Source of the DNA: Lepidurus packardi
Taxonomy: Eukaryota; Arthropoda; Branchiopoda; Notostraca; Triopsidae
Assembly (NCBI GenBank): GCA_023053545.1
Contig: JAKZAN010000004.1
Span: 2,666,001 to 2,730,000, forward strand
Direction of reading: 5' to 3'
Length of the DNA: 64,000 nucleotides
Part shown: positions 10,856 through 22,329 of the stretch, in pieces
How positions within the stretch are numbered: position 1 is the stretch's first letter
Layout of the letters: each line of letters opens with the position of its first letter
The notes under the pieces: model-generated
The model's input: the letters and a program-made list of their open reading frames with translations, nothing else
Told to the model about the DNA's origin: nothing
The model's database searches: none
Translations under genes and position numbers: made by a program

Positions 10856-12603
10856 ATGGAATCAGCGAATATTGGGAATATCGTATCGCTGACGACCTCT
10901 GATGGGGAATATGAAGGTGTCGTGTACCGTAAAGATGACTGTAATCTGACCCTGACGAAAGTCAAAGTGTTATCGTTGGGCGAGGTTATGGCCGGGAATA
11001 TGAAGTTTTTTAGAACTGAAATAAAGACAGGTATGTAAACTACCTCGCGCTTGCCATAGAAAATTTTCTTTTACATCAAGCCTTTTAATTATGTGTTTAT
11101 TACTAGTCAGAGTTTTGGAAGAAGGTAAAGAGTTGAGTAAGCCAGCAGTAGCAACTTATAATGATCCAAGAGGGAAAAGAATGGCCAGAGTGAAGGATAC
11201 TCCGGCACATATAGAGAAACTCGACAATGATATCAATTACGACGTCTTGTTGAACAGGATACCTTTTTTATCTACAGGTAGACACGGTTCTCCACCTAAC
11301 ACATTTTTCCTTTATTTGATTTAAATATTTATTATTTTGTTCAATATTAATGTATTTATTTAATGTTAACATATTACTTAATTTTTCTGCTATTGTATTA
11401 TTATTACTATACTAGGCCATCTAATTCTCGTATTTAATTTAAATGTTTCATATTATGCGCATTTTAGGTTCCGCAAATGCGAATCGAAACATTACGCTGC
11501 CTAAACCTATAATTATCAGTGAAATTAACGAGGCGTATCAAGAAGCGGTAATCAATTAACAATTAATTTAAATTTATTATTATTATTATTCTTTATAGGT
11601 TAACGTGCTAAAAGGAGAGGAAGTTTTGGGACTTTCTGCTAATGGCGTGCAAATTGGTCGCAAAGGTTTACTTTGTTGGCTCAATTTCGCTACTAGTAGC
11701 GCGGTTTATCTGTTTGACGTCCTATATCTGGGTCATACCGGCATAAATAATGGTTTGAAAGCCATTTTGGAAGATACTCGTATCGTTAAAGTCGTACATG
11801 ATTGCCGATTCTTGTCTGATGCATTATATCACAAGTACAGCGTTAAATTAGCTAACATTTTTGACAGCCAAGTAGTTATATTTAACAAGAACAGTCATAA
11901 AAAGCCAAAGATTATTTATAAAAGTATCTTAGGTCGCAGACGAAGCGATGTATATGCAACGAGAAGGTACGTTTAACACGCACGTGCGGAGCCTGCCGCA
12001 ATGCTTAGAAGATTACTTACACCTGCAGCCAGATGCCATGTTCCATCCTCGTGTGCGCTCGGAGTACCAAGAGGTATGCTTAGATTTTAAGAATAAGTGT
12101 TTTAATTTTTTGTAAAAATTTTTGCTTTTTTCGCTTTCTTTAAAGGAAGATGAGGCCATATGGAAGGAAAGGCCCATACTTACACACGTCATAGACGCGA
12201 TATGTAAAGAAGTTGGGCATTTAGTGCCCCTTCGAGCGGCTATAACTAAGCAACTACTGGACATAGTTACAAGAGGGACCGACATTTACTTGAATGCGGT
12301 CAAAAGTTTACCAGAAGAAGACGCGTTCGGACAGCATGTGAGTTTTTCTTCTTTTTTAATGTTTAGCAATAGTTTCGGCATTCTTGAAGTTAACTGAAAA
12401 ATTTTTTATTTAATTTTAAGGGTTTTGCACATCTGCTTCCAGTACAGTTCAAGTCGCTTGTTCCGAAGATAGCGATGTCCGCTGATGGACATTGTCATTC
12501 CAGAGATGCGAGAAGACCATCAGGTTTTCATTCGGTACGGGTCAAAGGGTGTGATCCTTACGTTCATTTTTCAAAGGATGTGTGGAATAAGAACCAGTTC
12601 TAG
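10856..12603 (+). CDS. EXD1: EXD1-like protein (LSm plus 3'-5' exonuclease-like domain; piRNA pathway)
   Basis: Seven exons give an intact frame of about 402 codons: 10856-11030, 11113-11277, 11468-11547, 11599-11871, 11933-12073, 12146-12337, 12421-12603. Residues 1-60 resemble an Sm/LSm fold (GNIVSLTTSDGEYEGVVY). Exons 4-6 form the DEDD-type RNase D-like domain (IGRKGLLCWL, AVYLFDV, KVVHDCRFLSDAL). The first acidic motif is lost (LSANG), as in EXD1 proteins that act as RNA-binding partners in piRNA biogenesis rather than nucleases. The start has a good context (AACCATGG). The exon 2 acceptor could alternatively be 2 bp upstream, but only the one used keeps frame. AATAAA is at 12758-12763. 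Confidence 0.75.
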
Positions 12604-12763
12604 TTCATTCAATAACGTTTGTTATAGGTTTTGTAGCTTAAGTGTCCCTTGAAACTAGGTTACGGGCATATTTTGCACGTTTCTGAATTCGGATAGTTTG
12701 ACGTCGTTTTTGAGGTATTATTGTATTCATAAAATACAAAAAAAATCGTTCTTCTTTAATAAA

Positions 12764-14394
12764 TTACTTACTTTAGATCACCTACCAAAAAAATGTCCAC
12801 TAATCTTAAAACTTTTCATTTGCTATTAGACATATCAAACGTTAGATTGACTGGCATCAATGTGTCACACCCATAAAAAATAGCATTAAAATAAACATAA
12901 AAATTCTTAAACAATGCGGTTATATTTTAATTCTGTTCAACTCGAACAGTTACTTCGTCGTATTTAATTAACGAAATAACTACAACTAAAAAGACTTGGA
13001 GAAGGGATTCATAGTCGAAAATTTTAACAAACTAATATATTCATGTTCTCCTACTATATAAAAGTGAGCAAAGTGCACTTTATATATATATATATTCGCT
13101 TCAGGAACGCGTACAGTACCGAGCTGACTTTTATAACACCGTTTTTACTGTCCTATTTTAACCAAACTAGACTTCTAAGTTCTATAGTAAACGGCATGAG
13201 TAATAGTATCAAGTGTTATTGTTAAATGCTCACGTTTACTGTCAGGAACCATTAGTATGTGATTAGTCTCATTATACTGTTACTATCTGAAAGTTGTCAT
13301 AAAGCTTAACTTTCTATTATAGTGTAGGTACATAGAAACACACAAAAGGAATATAGGGTTTAAAAGAAAATTCTTGCCAGTAAATGTAGCTATACTTGAA
13401 AATAACTATAAATTGGAAAAATAACTTGCATTTTTTTTAAATGAATGAGATATAAAAGAATGTAAGTTATTTTTTCAGGTAGGCAGAATAAACTGAGCAA
13501 ACATAGGAACAATTTTTAACGGTTTTCGGTATGCTTTCTATAGAAAAGCTATAGAAATTTCTTTTAAATAATTAACTTGAGACCACAGTAAATAAGTTTA
13601 TAAATGTAAACACATACTAGACCTAAAAATCAGCATGTCACTATGAATTAGGACTTTCTTCCCGCTAGGTGGCCATTGATTGGCCCCATTTTCGAAGGTA
13701 GATTTTCTCCTCCGGTTAAAGTGCCTAATAAACTGCCCATATTGTCAGCTTTGCTCTTAATGTATACGAATTTAAATCCAATACTTTTATGTCTTATCTT
13801 CTAAACGTCTCCGTGAGGCAAGACGCTTTCATGTAATATACAATATATATTTTTAGTGGAAAATAGAAGCACGGTTGAATGACTAGCCAACGTACCCGGA
13901 AGTGCCCGAAAGTACTTTGGCCACATTCGAAAAGACATTTATGTGGATGCTCGATCGATGAACTTTTGAATGAACTGTTTGAAACGACTTCGTAATTAAT
14001 CTTTAACTAACGGCTCCACAAAAAAAAAACTTGCTAATCCTTCAATGTATGACAAATTATTCCAATAATTCTATCATAAACTTACCCGCAGATAAATGTG
14101 TGCGTTCTTGCAAAAATTTGCATTTGTCACTTTTTGCTAATGTGCTAACTATTTATTCCGGATCGGTTGTTAAGATAGACGTTTATTTTTCAACAAATGT
14201 TTCCAACAATGTTTACCTTATTGTGCTGCACGATAATGTTAGTCAGCATTTTATTTAATTAAAAAACGTAATTAAGATACTGCATATAAAAGTAGACATA
14301 AAAGTAGATTTTTTTCGCATTTCACGTAATTGATCAAATCAATTACTTTCACAAATTTTGACTAAAAGGATTTGTAAATTTTGTATTAAAGGAA
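12764..14394. other. Intergenic AT-rich DNA with a TA microsatellite
   Basis: No gene is supported. A short TA repeat lies at about 13081-13094. About 13858-13915 shares a short block (GGAAAATA, GTTGAAT, ACT.GCCAAC) with 18836-18875, suggesting a small dispersed repeat. Confidence 0.4.
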
Positions 14395-14640
14395 GTTTTA
14401 CTAAAAGCAGAGCCTGACGGTGAATTCTTTAACGTCAGTTATTTTATTGTTTCCTTAAAAAATAACACCTTTGAACTCTTAGGACTCGATTGTGAAACGG
14501 CTGTCGCAGTGAGAAATGATAATTTACTTCAATTCCACTCACGTTTTTGTTCCTCTGAAAAATGGAAATTCCTAGAATATCTGTATTCTGGCGTACTAGG
14601 ACAACTGATTTTTATACAGAAACGTGAGATTTGAAAAGGC
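14395..14640 (+). pseudogene. Degenerate duplicate of the first exons of the SV2-like gene
   Basis: CTAAAAGCAGAGCCTGACGG and the following TGAATTCTTTAACGTCAGT match 14850-14885 of the transporter (end of exon 1 and its donor). TCGATTGTGAAACGGCTGTC matches the exon 2 sequence near 14950. TGGAAATTCCTAGAATATCTGTATTCTGGC parallels the sequence near 15025-15055. No start codon or open frame survives. The copy lies about 450 bp upstream in the same orientation. Confidence 0.65.
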
Positions 14641-14769
14641 ACGTGTGAAGGTTTCGTACATAGGACGAGTACAGAGTTCACAGGGTACAAGATAGGATGC
14701 CATAGCAATAGGTAGTGTATTTTTCGTTTCTCATACCCAAAGTGAAAAAGTCTTGCTAGTTATTTCATA

Positions 14770-17700
14770 ATGGATAAGCACAACAAACTGTGCTCTGTTT
14801 ACACCTTGAATCTAGAAGGTACAGTACAACCTTACATTCCTAGAGAAGCTGAAGCAAAACCTGAAGGTAAATTCTTTAACGTCAGTCAAATTTTACTTTT
14901 CACGAGAAATAATCTTACAAATAATAAGTTTGTGAACTTTTAGAAAGGGTCGACTTTGAAACTGCCATCGCAGCTACAGGTGAAGTTACTTACAACTCTA
15001 ATTACGTTCGCTCCAAAATACGATTGGAAATTTCTAAAAAAAAAAAATATTCTGACTACTGCAATTTATATTCAATTTAGGTCAACAACTTAACATTTCG
15101 AAGAAATTTTCTTTACATTTTAGTTTGCACTATAGTTTTAGCTTATATTGATTACTAATTAATATCAACACTATTTCAACGGCTAGTGTTTAGTTTTAGA
15201 CTTGAAACATTTCTTCATTAGACTTCGAACACAGATTCAAACATTTTTATAGAATCAGAGATTTCATAGAATTCGAGATTTCATAGAATCGTAGATTTCA
15301 TTGAATGAGAAATTGAATCTAATTATATAGAATATAGAATTTCATAGAATCCTCTGGAAATAGGTTATGGCAAATTTCATTACATCCTACTGCTCCTATG
15401 TGGTTTCTCTTTCGGCTGCTTTTCCTGTGAGACTGTCAGCGTTTCTTTCTTGATGCCAGCCGCGGAATGCGATTTATATCTCACTTCGCGAGACAAAGGT
15501 TGGCTTTCGGCCATCACCTTCATAGGTATTAAACCTTACATCTTCTTTTCTACAAATTAAACCTTATGATATTTCGTAATCTATTTTTTGTTCAAAAAAA
15601 TTATAAGGGATGCTGTTCGGAAGCTACATATGGGGCTCCTTGGGTGATTCTCTGGGCCGAAAACAAATTCTCATGATATCTCTTCTTATGGAATTTATCT
15701 GCAGCTTCTCTTCAAGCTTAGCTCAACAATTTGCACTTTTTCTCGTTCTTAAGTTCTTCTCTGGCGTTGGGTAAATTACTACACACTCTTTAAAAATAAA
15801 ATTTAAACATTTGCCTTGCCTGAAGTTTGAGTGGAACTTTGGTCGTCTTCTCACTTTTTGCGGAATTTCAGCCCGCAGCAAAGCGAGGAGGCATGATTAG
15901 TTTATTAGACGCGTTTTACATCGAAGGGAGCGTCGTTATGACTTGTGCGGATATTCCATTAAAAAAAATAATCTTAAAATAACTTTAACCTTTTTAAAAG
16001 GTACGGCATGGCTAGTTATTCCCCAGAGCTTCGCCTACGTTACTGATTCGTTCACCTACGATTCCTGGCGCCTGTTCACTGCGCTGTGTGCGTCCATGTC
16101 ATTAATTTCAGCATTGGGATTATTATGGTTACCTGAATCTCCGAAATTTCTCTTGGCCAAAGGTCGTCATGACGAAGCTTTGCAAGTTTTTAGACGAGTT
16201 TTCCATCAAAATACCGGCAAACCGGAGAACGACTTCCCAGTATAATCGAAGCTAATTCAATCCATAAAAGTTTTTGACAATTTTTTGAGTTTCCAGTACA
16301 CTCACTTGATCCTTGACGTGGAAGAGAATCATTCGGAGACTTTGTCATTCTTTAAAAAACTTCAAGGAACCTTTGCAACAATAGTAGACCAATCTAGAAC
16401 GTTGTTTAAACCACCTTTACTGCGCAACATCATCGTAATGGTGTTCATCCAATTCGTCTTGCAATTCTCGTAAGTTTTAATTACACCAAAGACAATTTAA
16501 TAGAAAAAAATATATTGTTCTGTGAAACACTTGATACTATGAAAGCAGTTTAAGGCCTACGAATACCTTAGATAATTGATGCGAAATAGTCACAGATGGC
16601 ACTGATGTTTGTTAATGTTTCGCGGAAGCCTTGCTTAAGAAAGTAAAAAAGAAACATTATAGCTTATTGCCGGCAAAGTTTCTAGGCTTGTTTGCTTGGA
16701 AAAGTACAACTTGTCACCTCAGTTTGCTGTAGCAGCACAATGTCTCAAGTCAAGTCGCGGAAGTTTCGGAACAAAATTTATTGAAAACGTCTTGTCAGAT
16801 TTCAAGGCAATCTAAAACAAAAGTTTTATTTTTTTAAGCAGCTAGTTCACAACAAAAAGGACAGATTTTTAGACAACGATTTCCGCATAGTTGCGAACCT
16901 CATTTGCATGTTATTATTTAATTTATAATGTTATTATAATTTATTATTCTTTGGAAGGAAAAAGTGGATTGATTGTGCACTAACTGTTATAGTATGTTTA
17001 AGCTTACTGTCAAATAATTTTTTCATTAAATGTGCTGGGTTTTAACCACAAACTGTTCCAAAATTCCTTATGCTAACCACATGTACCGAGCTAAAGTATA
17101 AGGGAGCCTTAAATTATGGCGAATTGTAGGAACTCTGGATTGCTGTTATGGCTGCCGCAGTTGTTCGAAAGTCTAGAAAATTACATGGAACAACATCCTA
17201 ATGCCTCGGTGACTATTTGTCAAGTTGTTAACGCTGGAAATGACACAGGAATTGACACCGGGTGTCAGCCTAGTCAACAAGTTTATATTAATGCGCTAAT
17301 TATTGCCATCGCACCGTTACCAGGCAATTTCTGGACGTTCGTACACATGGATAAACTCGGCCGCAAATTCTTCATTGGTACAATATTTCTATTATTTTAT
17401 TATGTTACGAATACTAACATTCTATACGAATCCATTTGAAAGAGGTCAAAGGTTGGCATTTCTCAATTACTGCCCAAAGACCGAATATGTCCTTCCGTTA
17501 CCAAAGAAAACGATAACAAGAAGTACGTAGAATTAAGAGACAGAAGGAAGCGAAGTTTGACCTTTGACTTCAAAAAGAGCCGGGAATGGTTCAATATATA
17601 TTTTAAACAAAATGTCTAACAGCTCTTGCACTGTTTTTTCTTAAGTGGGAGTTAATTTTGAAAATTTTGCTAAATGAATGTATATTTGTATTTTTAAGAA

Positions 17701-18183
17701 AATAGTTTTGTTTTCTAGCGTTTGGCCTCTTGTCAGCTGGTGTTTGTGCGTTGCTGGTACTGGTAATTAAGAGCTCTGTAGGAGATTTGGTAGTTACTGC
17801 CTTTTTCAATTTCTTTGGAAACATGGCTTTCAACGCACTTACCGTTCTTACTACTGAGCTTTTCCCGACCAATGTCAGGTAGTATAATGTATAAAAATTA
17901 GTTTCGCTCTGAATCACTTCTTACATGTTTTACTTTCAGATCAACCGCGTTTTCCATCACATTAATTTCAGCTCGGTTAGGCTCCATTTTGGGTACCGTT
18001 ACCTTCGGAGTCTTAATTGATGTTATGTGTGAACTACCTATAGGACTATTCAGCGCTTTCTTAATGGGTGAATTCTTTAGAATTTAATTTTGCTTTATTG
18101 TCTAATCAATAAATTTTTTCTTATAAGGGGGCGCTTTAATGTCCTTGCTGCTACCAAACACTACCGGCAAAGCGTTAGATTAA
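14770..18183 (+). CDS. SV2-like major facilitator superfamily transporter
   Basis: Eleven exons give one continuous frame of 526 residues: 14770-14866, 14944-14979, 15364-15525, 15608-15770, 15826-15944, 16001-16239, 16297-16469, 17130-17377, 17719-17878, 17940-18067, 18128-18183. The N-terminus has the SV2/SVOP signature FETAIAATG followed by YGKFHYILLLLCG and MPAAECDLYLTSRDKGWLS. MFS motif A appears as GSLGDSLGRK. WLPESPKFLLAKGRHDEAL follows helix 6, as in SV2. The lumenal loop (LFESLENYMEQHPNASVT) has N-glycosylation sequons. This is the size of the invertebrate SV2-like family; the substrate is unknown. The exon 5 donor (15945, GTGCGG) is weak. Intron 7 is enlarged by a MITE. Confidence 0.8.
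16550..17112 (+). mobile_element. TTAA-flanked MITE, copy A, in intron 7 of the SV2-like gene
   Basis: TTAA at 16550-16553 and 17109-17112 bounds a 555-bp element. Its ends are inverted: left GGCCTACGAATACCTTAG, right (reverse complement) GGCTCCCTTATACTTTAGCTC. Internal blocks such as CACAGATG(G), GTTTGTTA(A)TGTTT, CTTG(C/T)GTAAGAAAGTAA and ACTGTCAAATAATTTTT are shared in order with copy B at 53090-53453. No ORF is present, so it is non-autonomous. TTAA duplications fit piggyBac- or Kolobok-type transposases. Confidence 0.75.
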
Positions 18184-18599
18184 CATTCTACCGCATCAGA
18201 TTTCAATTAGTAAAAAAAGTGAAGTTTCATTTTGGGTACTAAACTAGAAACGTCTAGAAATACAAAGGACATATCAAATAAACTCGAACGACATTATATA
18301 GTCTTAGAAAAAAACATTGGGCTGCCTCGACCCTTTCTTTTTTACGATCTGGTAGAAACTAAGGTGTCGGTAATATTTTTTCTTTTCTTTTTTCGAGCTT
18401 TCTTTGTTTCTTTTAAACGAAGATATTCCCTTTACATTTGATAATGCAGCTATGTATATATACATGTCTAGCATCAATAGAAGTAGCAAAATAAACCGAG
18501 ACTGACCGTGTAAAAGAAATCAAGCAGCAATATGAAACACTCCGGAAACTTCGGCTTTAATAACAATAGCATAACGAGTCGGTCCCTTTTTGTACTTGT

Positions 18600-18720
18600 T
18601 TAGGACAATGTATACAGGGCATAAATTAACACCCTACCCCATCCCCCACCCCCCAGCCGTCCGCAGAAAAATTTCTCCTTAGAAACCAGTCCGCCGTACC
18701 AAAAAGGTTGGGGACCACTG
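18600..18720. mobile_element. Terminus of an hAT-family DNA transposon
   Basis: Reading in from 18720 on the minus strand, the sequence starts CAGTGGTCCCCAACCTTTTT, followed by GGTACGGCGGACTGG. This is the typical end of animal hAT elements. It is followed on the plus strand by CTCTAAAT (18721-18728), a possible half of an 8-bp duplication. I found no matching opposite end in the preceding few hundred bases, so only one end is supported. Confidence 0.6.
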
Positions 18721-18768
18721 CTCTAAATAACGTATCCATGATTCATTGAAGGTCTTCATGTACGATAC

Positions 18769-18773
<5 letters not shown>

Positions 18774-18833
<60 letters not shown>
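18774..18833 (+). repeat. Poly(A) tract of 60 bases
   Basis: An uninterrupted run of 60 A follows GATACAATTT. It could be the tail of a retroposed sequence or simple-repeat expansion. No obvious source gene is visible upstream. Confidence 0.9.
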
Positions 18834-18834
<1 letters not shown>

Positions 18835-19390
18835 GGAAAATAATAACACAGTTGAATTACTGGCCAACTAACCACGAACGAACTTACTGGCGGTCACAGG
18901 AAGTGACAAATGGACCTACATTTGCAACATGTCTGTCTGAAAACTAAAAAGTGAGCTTGCTTCGTATGTCTCCTGCTGATACAGTAAATCGAGTTTCTTT
19001 TCGTCTGTTACTTTGACAAAATTACCGTTGCGTTGGTACTTGCGGAAAAATAATAAAACGGAATTTAGGAATTGGAAAAGTGGCTAGCACCAAAGAGGCC
19101 CACTGGAACCTTTCATGTAAACGGTTTTTGCTCTGATGATGGCACAGGAACTCTCACACGAACACCTCAGGGAGCGAACTGAACTATTTTCTTTAGCCAA
19201 AAGCGACAAGCCAAAGAAGGCATTCATCCCTCTTTGAATTTACGCAACCGTCTGTAACGGAAGCAAGAATTTCCCTCTCACCCGCACTCTTCTTGACGAC
19301 AAACACAACAAAAACATTAGTGAAAATGCAAAGCTTCACTTTCTCCCTCCTCTACCTTCTCTTATCTTTGGAATCGGACAAGCTTGTTGC

Positions 19391-19397
19391 TATAAAA
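19391..19397 (+). promoter_or_regulatory. TATA box of the glycine-rich gene
   Basis: GCTATAAAAGCGCC lies 134 bp before the start codon at 19531. An initiator-type region (CAGCCTCAGCAGCC) follows about 30-40 bp downstream, leaving a 5' leader of roughly 100 bp. Confidence 0.6.
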
Positions 19398-19530
19398 GCG
19401 CCTTAGCAGAACGAAATAGCAAGCCAGAACAGCCTCAGCAGCCTACCAACAAACATTGCCTCAAAACAATTGAGTATTCTTAGTTAATTCTAGGATTGCC
19501 TCAGTGAAACCTAGCTTAAGCAGCTATACA

Positions 19531-20799
19531 ATGAAAATATTTCAGGTATGATGTGCTTGTTTTTAAGTAATATTTAAAGCTTTTTAATCGCTAAAAATAC
19601 TTATTATGTATTAACACGTAAGATTTTTTTGCGGATTGCAAAGAATTTGAATTGTAATAAACTATTATATTATTGACTTGCTCATTTCATTTGATTCACA
19701 GGTAGCATCAGTCATGGTGCTGTGCATCTTCCTTAGACAGAGCTCCGCGGACAAAGGTGGCAAACATACACGTAAGTTATTTGTATGGCTAAGATCGGTA
19801 ACGAACAAGTATTAAATTACAAAATTTTGAACTACAGCTAGTTATGGAGGCGGTAGCAACAGCTATGACACTGGAAGCGCCTATAGCGCCGGAGTAGGCG
19901 GGATTGCCGGAGGTGGCTATGGCGGCGGAGCGTCGTACGGTGGAGGCGCAGTTGGAAGTAGTTATGCTCCAGCATATGGAAGTGTCGGAGTAGGAGGCAG
20001 TCATGGTGGTAAAGGATCTGCTGGTTACGGCGGATCTGCGGTTGGTGGTAGCGGATATGGAGCTGTTGCAGGTAGTTATGGCGGAGCAGTCAGTAGCGGA
20101 TATGGCAGCGGCGACCATGGAGGATCCGTTGGTGGTGGATACGGCAGCGGTGGTCATGGAGGATCTATCGGTGGCGGATACGGTAGCGGCGGTCATGGTG
20201 GAGCTACTGGAGTCGGTTATGGCGGAACTGTTGGAGGAGGATACGGTAATGGCGGAGCTATCGGAAGCGGATACTCTAGCGGTGGTCATGGAGCATCTAT
20301 CGGTGGTGGATACGGTAGCGCTGGTCATTTTGGAGCTATCGGTGGCGGATACGGTAGCGGCGGTCATGGTGGAGCTACTGGAGGCGGTTATGGCGGAACT
20401 GTTGGACGAGGATACGGTAATGGCGGAGCTATCGGAAGCGGATATTCTAGCGGTGGTCATGGAGCATCTATCGGTGGTGGATACGGTAGCGTCGGTCATG
20501 TTGGAGCTATCGGTGGCGGTTATGGTAGCGGCGGTCACGGTGGAGCTATCGGAGGCGGATATGGTAGCACCGGTCACGGAGTATCCGTCGGTGGCGGCTA
20601 CGGTAGCGCTGGTTATGGTGGAGGTACCGGAAGCGGATATGGAAGTGGCGCTCAGGGTAGTGTTGGCGGTGGGTACAGCAGCGGCGGCCATGGAGGGTTC
20701 GCTCCAGTCGCTAGTCCTTATGGTGGAGGAGTACCTGTTCCGACATATTCTGCTCCAGTGTACTTTGGAGGCGGTTCGTCTTCCGGCTACGGACGCTAA
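19531..20799 (+). CDS. Secreted glycine-rich repeat protein
   Basis: Three exons (19531-19545, 19702-19771, 19838-20799) encode 348 residues. The N-terminus, MKIFQVASVMVLCIFLRQSS then ADKG, is a signal peptide split over two tiny exons. The rest is almost entirely Gly, Ser, Tyr, Ala and His, built from units such as GGGYGSGGHGG and SIGGGYGS (about 12-13 residues each), closing with a Pro/Val-rich piece and SSSGYGR. The composition resembles structural cuticle, adhesive or silk-like glycine-rich proteins; no enzymatic domain is present. AATAAA is at 20904-20909. Long open frames on the other strand and frames of this region are by-products of the repeat. The exact function is unknown. Confidence 0.78.
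20201..20542 (+). repeat. Two copies of a 171-bp (57-residue) higher-order coding repeat
   Basis: GAGCTACTGG occurs at 20201 and 20372. The sequence that follows (the GGAACTGTTGG, TACGGTAATGGCGGAGCTAT and GGTCATGGAGCATCTATCGG segments) is nearly identical in both. The duplication keeps the reading frame of the glycine-rich gene, indicating repeat-unit expansion by unequal exchange. Confidence 0.75.
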
Positions 20800-20909
20800 A
20801 GTGTATCACTGGGGCTGGTACGAACCAAGTCGTGTATACACTAGGCTCAACATTTTATTGAAACCCTTCATACTCATGGTTACTCAGTCCATGCAAAAGA
20901 TTAAATAAA

Positions 20910-21266
20910 TTTACTATTAAATTAGAAACAATGCTTTATTACTGAATAGTATTTCTTTTACTGAATAATAGAGCGTTCACTGAATGGTATACATCTTTAT
21001 AGTATAATCTTTTATTATAGAAATATTCTGAAATTTTGTTTTAACCCAAATACCAAATGTACAATAAGACTTGGGATTTGCTGAAAATTTAGAATTGCTG
21101 AATACTTTGTTATCAAAAACTTAAAAATGAATGACATAAATATTCCAAAGAATTTGCTTTATATTATATAAAGCGACCGATATGCATGTTAATTATCGTA
21201 GGACCATAGAACGTAATAAAAGATCGGTTTTTAAAATACAGCGACATGAAATCCCGATATGAATAA
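20910..21266. other. Intergenic AT-rich DNA
   Basis: Nothing recognised between the glycine-rich gene's polyadenylation signal and the convergent coiled-coil reading frame. Confidence 0.4.
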
Positions 21267-21593
21267 TTATTTTTCAAACAATGATTTCGCTTCCTCCACT
21301 GCCGAAGCCAACAACGCCTGATGTTTTTTCTCGAGGCGTTTCACTTGACAATCCAATGCGTCTTCGAAAAGGCGATTCTTGTCTACCAACTTTGACGCAA
21401 AGTCATCACAGTCCTTCACAGTGATCTTCAGCGCTTTTTCCAAATGTAAAATTCGAGATTCCAAATTAGCGCAGCGGTTCATGTGTTTATCTTTATTGGC
21501 TTGCTCGGTCGCCTCGATATTCTTCAGTCGACTATTAGTTGTCCAAATGCTAATTTTTGAGTTCCAATGGTAAAAACTCTTCCTGTAAAAGTT
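21267..21593 (-). CDS. Putative coiled-coil protein, C-terminal exon only
   Basis: A minus-strand frame of about 108 codons is rich in Lys, Glu, Leu and Ala with heptad-like spacing (LKNIEATEQANKDKHMN; LESRILHLEKALKI; KRLEKKHQALLASAVEEA), ending in SLFEK. TTTTACAG just upstream on the minus strand (about 21586-21593) looks like a splice acceptor, so this may be the last exon of a longer gene. I could not identify upstream exons in 21600-22300 and do not recognise the family. Confidence 0.4.
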   Translation of the reverse strand, partial: NFYRKSFYHWNSKISIWTTNSRLKNIEATEQANKDKHMNRCANLESRILHLEKALKITVKDCDDFASKLVDKNRLFEDALDCQVKRLEKKHQALLASAVEEAKSLFEK

Positions 21594-21610
21594 CAAGCAG
21601 GCGTTTTAGG

Positions 21611-22325
21611 GGTGCAGGAGTACAACTATAATGCTTTAATATAATTAATTTTCATTACGTACGTTGAAAGATCCGTATTCAGTCCTACAAATCAGCTTTA
21701 TTAGAAGTTTATACATTTATAAAAATTGTCCCTGGGAATATAGAACAGAACTTAGATGTACACCAGAACCAATATATAAAACAACAAATCTAATTAAAGT
21801 GAAGAAGAATGAGAAATTCATCTCTTGTAAAGTTATAATAAAGATGAATAAATGAATAACGTTATCTTCTGCCAATGAATTCCAACTAGAGACTAGTCTC
21901 TGACTTGAAATAGACCGATAAGCTTAATACAATTTTTAAGTTCAACTTTTCGCAACATCAAATTCATGAGAAGCGTAATGGTTTATTACAAGCTTGTCTA
22001 AAAAAATCAAGGCACGAAATCTTTAAAAAGGAAGAGAATAAGGCTGCAATGACTTACAACGCACAATTTTTGATTCAGCATTAATGTACTAATTCCGACT
22101 GACAAATACAGTTCATTTGAAAAAACTCCCCATCATAAATTGCATAACGAAAAGTCAAGGGTTTCAGGTTAGGCGAAATTAAAAATTACAAACAAATTGA
22201 CTTAAAAGTGTATTCAACACGCAGGTTAAGCAAATCACATCCATAATACACAATTTAGGAAAGTGTCCTTTAAATTATAATGAAGGGGCAGTTGCAAGGC
22301 TAAATCACCATCACATTTACTCATT
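21611..22325. other. Intergenic AT-rich DNA
   Basis: No gene is supported. It holds the 3' flank of the UPRT homologue; TTTATT near 21697 and 21980 could serve as minus-strand polyadenylation signals. Confidence 0.35.
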
Positions 22326-22329
22326 TCTC

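Noticed and set aside
19789-20691. A 300-codon open frame on the minus strand, rich in Ser, Thr and Ala
   Set aside because: It is the exact antisense of the glycine-rich repeat; the codon periodicity of the real gene keeps this frame open.
20003-20908. A 301-codon plus-strand frame rich in Val, Met and Glu
   Set aside because: It is the alternative frame of the same glycine-rich repeat. The true frame has a signal peptide, splice sites and a family-like composition.
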